Origin: Gracilariopsis chorda
Taxonomy: Eukaryota > Rhodophyta > Florideophyceae > Gracilariales > Gracilariaceae
Length of the DNA: 64,000 nucleotides
NCBI GenBank assembly: GCA_003194525.1
Contig: NBIV01000179.1
Coordinates: 96,346 to 160,345, forward strand
Direction of reading: 5' to 3'
Part shown: piece by piece, positions 63,523-64,000 of the stretch
How positions within the stretch are numbered: position 1 is the stretch's first letter
Layout of the letters: every line of letters begins with the position of its first letter
Position numbers and translations under genes: made by a program
The notes under the pieces: model-generated
Databases searched by the model: none
Told to the model about the DNA's origin: nothing
Seen by the model: only the letters and a program-made list of their open reading frames with translations

Positions 63523-64000
63523 GACGTCAAGTCTAAGGAGGGGGAGGAAACCGCTACTTCAGCGTCGAACATACCGAGTAACTCGGAATTGCGAACCATA
63601 CCTGTTCCACAGGACAATGCTCCATCGAGCAACCACCGGATTGATCCGGAAAAAGCACTGGAAGCGCTGGACTTCAGCCACGTGCCAGAGTCGCACCGCG
63701 ACAAACTCCGTACTATGTTACGGGAATTCACCACAATGTGGGATGGCTCGCTTGGCGAGATTAATGCAACGGAACACCGGATCGATTTAATCCCCGGTGC
63801 GCGACCGGTTGCACAACCCCCTTACAGGGCAGGTCCGAAAGCTTGGGAAGAGGAGCAGTCCCAAGTGGACAAGATGCTCCGCGCAGGTGTAATTGAGCCC
63901 GCTCAATCACCCTGGGCATCCCCAGTTGTACTGGCTTTAAAGGCCGACGGAACCTGGAGGTTCTGTGTCGACTACCGCCGGCTCAATGCCGTGACTGTTA
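63523..64000 (+). CDS. pol: Reverse transcriptase N-terminal part, cut by the window end
   Basis: Frame 1 of the window, open from just after TAA (63520-63522) to the end. It has the Ty3-type opening: LREFTTMWDG, then TEHRIDLIPGARPVAQPPYR, MLRAGVIEPAQSPWASPVVL and WRFCVDYRRLNAVT. This frame differs from the protease frame; an ATG at 63460 begins the same frame but is cut off by the TAA. Either a second frameshift or an indel separates protease and RT. The catalytic xxDD lies beyond the window. Confidence 0.85.

Larger units (their letters stand above)
59488..64000 (+). mobile_element. Ty3-type LTR retrotransposon with extreme density of short inverted repeats, 5' part
   Basis: Order is LTR (59488-60248), gag (60384-62528), protease (62546-63463) and RT (from 63523 to the window end). 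RT before any integrase, with Ty3-like RT sequence, supports the Ty3 superfamily. The whole element, LTR and coding, is full of unique 4-6 bp stem inverted repeats with 2-6 nt loops, for example 60443-60458, 61343-61357, 62088-62101 and 63574-63586. The frames of gag, protease and RT differ, and a TAA lies at 63520. The 3' half and right LTR are outside the window, so target duplication cannot be checked. Confidence 0.8.

Noticed and set aside
63473-63790. 105-codon frame beginning at 63473
   Set aside because: It is an out-of-frame shadow; the RT sequence lies in the neighbouring frame running to the window end.

Overview
This is a eukaryotic nuclear DNA window, most likely from a red alga. 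The clues are a nuclear-encoded chlorophyll synthase with a transit-peptide-like N-terminus, compact genes with none or a few 53-101 nt GT-AG introns, eukaryotic housekeeping genes (Rpt5, ALG11, AP-1 gamma, mitochondrial bL36), a cyanobacterial-type Uma2 nuclease domain, and gene islands separated by blocks of DIRS, Ty3 and other LTR elements. The lineage is an inference; a florideophyte such as a Chondrus-like alga would fit.

Layout. 1-13 kb is repeat-rich. It holds a short secreted cationic-peptide gene (2.3-2.8 kb) and a decayed DIRS-type tyrosine-recombinase retrotransposon. A complete-length but dead Ty3 chromovirus (6848-12136, 222-bp LTRs, TSD TTGCT) sits inside the recombinase gene of the DIRS copy. 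14-20.5 kb is a gene island: a secreted carbohydrate-binding-like protein, a bZIP factor and a three-exon anoctamin. 20.7-29 kb is repeats again: a pogo-type transposase pseudogene and an old LTR element into which hairpin-rich LTR sequences have inserted. 29.5-41.7 kb is a second island: type II Hsp40, chlorophyll synthase, a BK/Slo-like K+ channel, ALG11 and a Uma2-domain gene. 43.4-57.2 kb is a third island: Rpt5, bL36m, a RING-kinase-ARM protein, a COX4-like small protein, AP-1 gamma and a Cys-rich membrane protein. 59.5-64 kb is the 5' part of a Ty3-type LTR element running off the window.

The most unusual signal is in the 59.5-64 kb element and its diverged relatives at 25.5-28 kb. Their DNA, coding and non-coding alike, is packed with short unique inverted repeats (4-6 bp stems, 2-6 nt loops, almost always C on the 5' side and G on the 3' side), often one every 20-40 bp. 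The neighbouring host genes and the chromovirus do not look like this. I know of no named feature class that describes it.

The host genes are mostly unrelated housekeeping genes and form no pathway. Several are divergent pairs (Hsp40/chlorophyll synthase, Rpt5/bL36m, COX4-like/AP-1 gamma, ALG11/Uma2). The Rpt5/bL36m intergenic region carries an alternating 44-bp repeat array. (C/T)ATAAAAA boxes lie upstream of three genes. Three genes show an apparent reading-frame break (kinase 47.2 kb, AP-1 gamma 54.05 kb, Uma2 41.3 kb); the first is equally well explained by a 53-nt intron.
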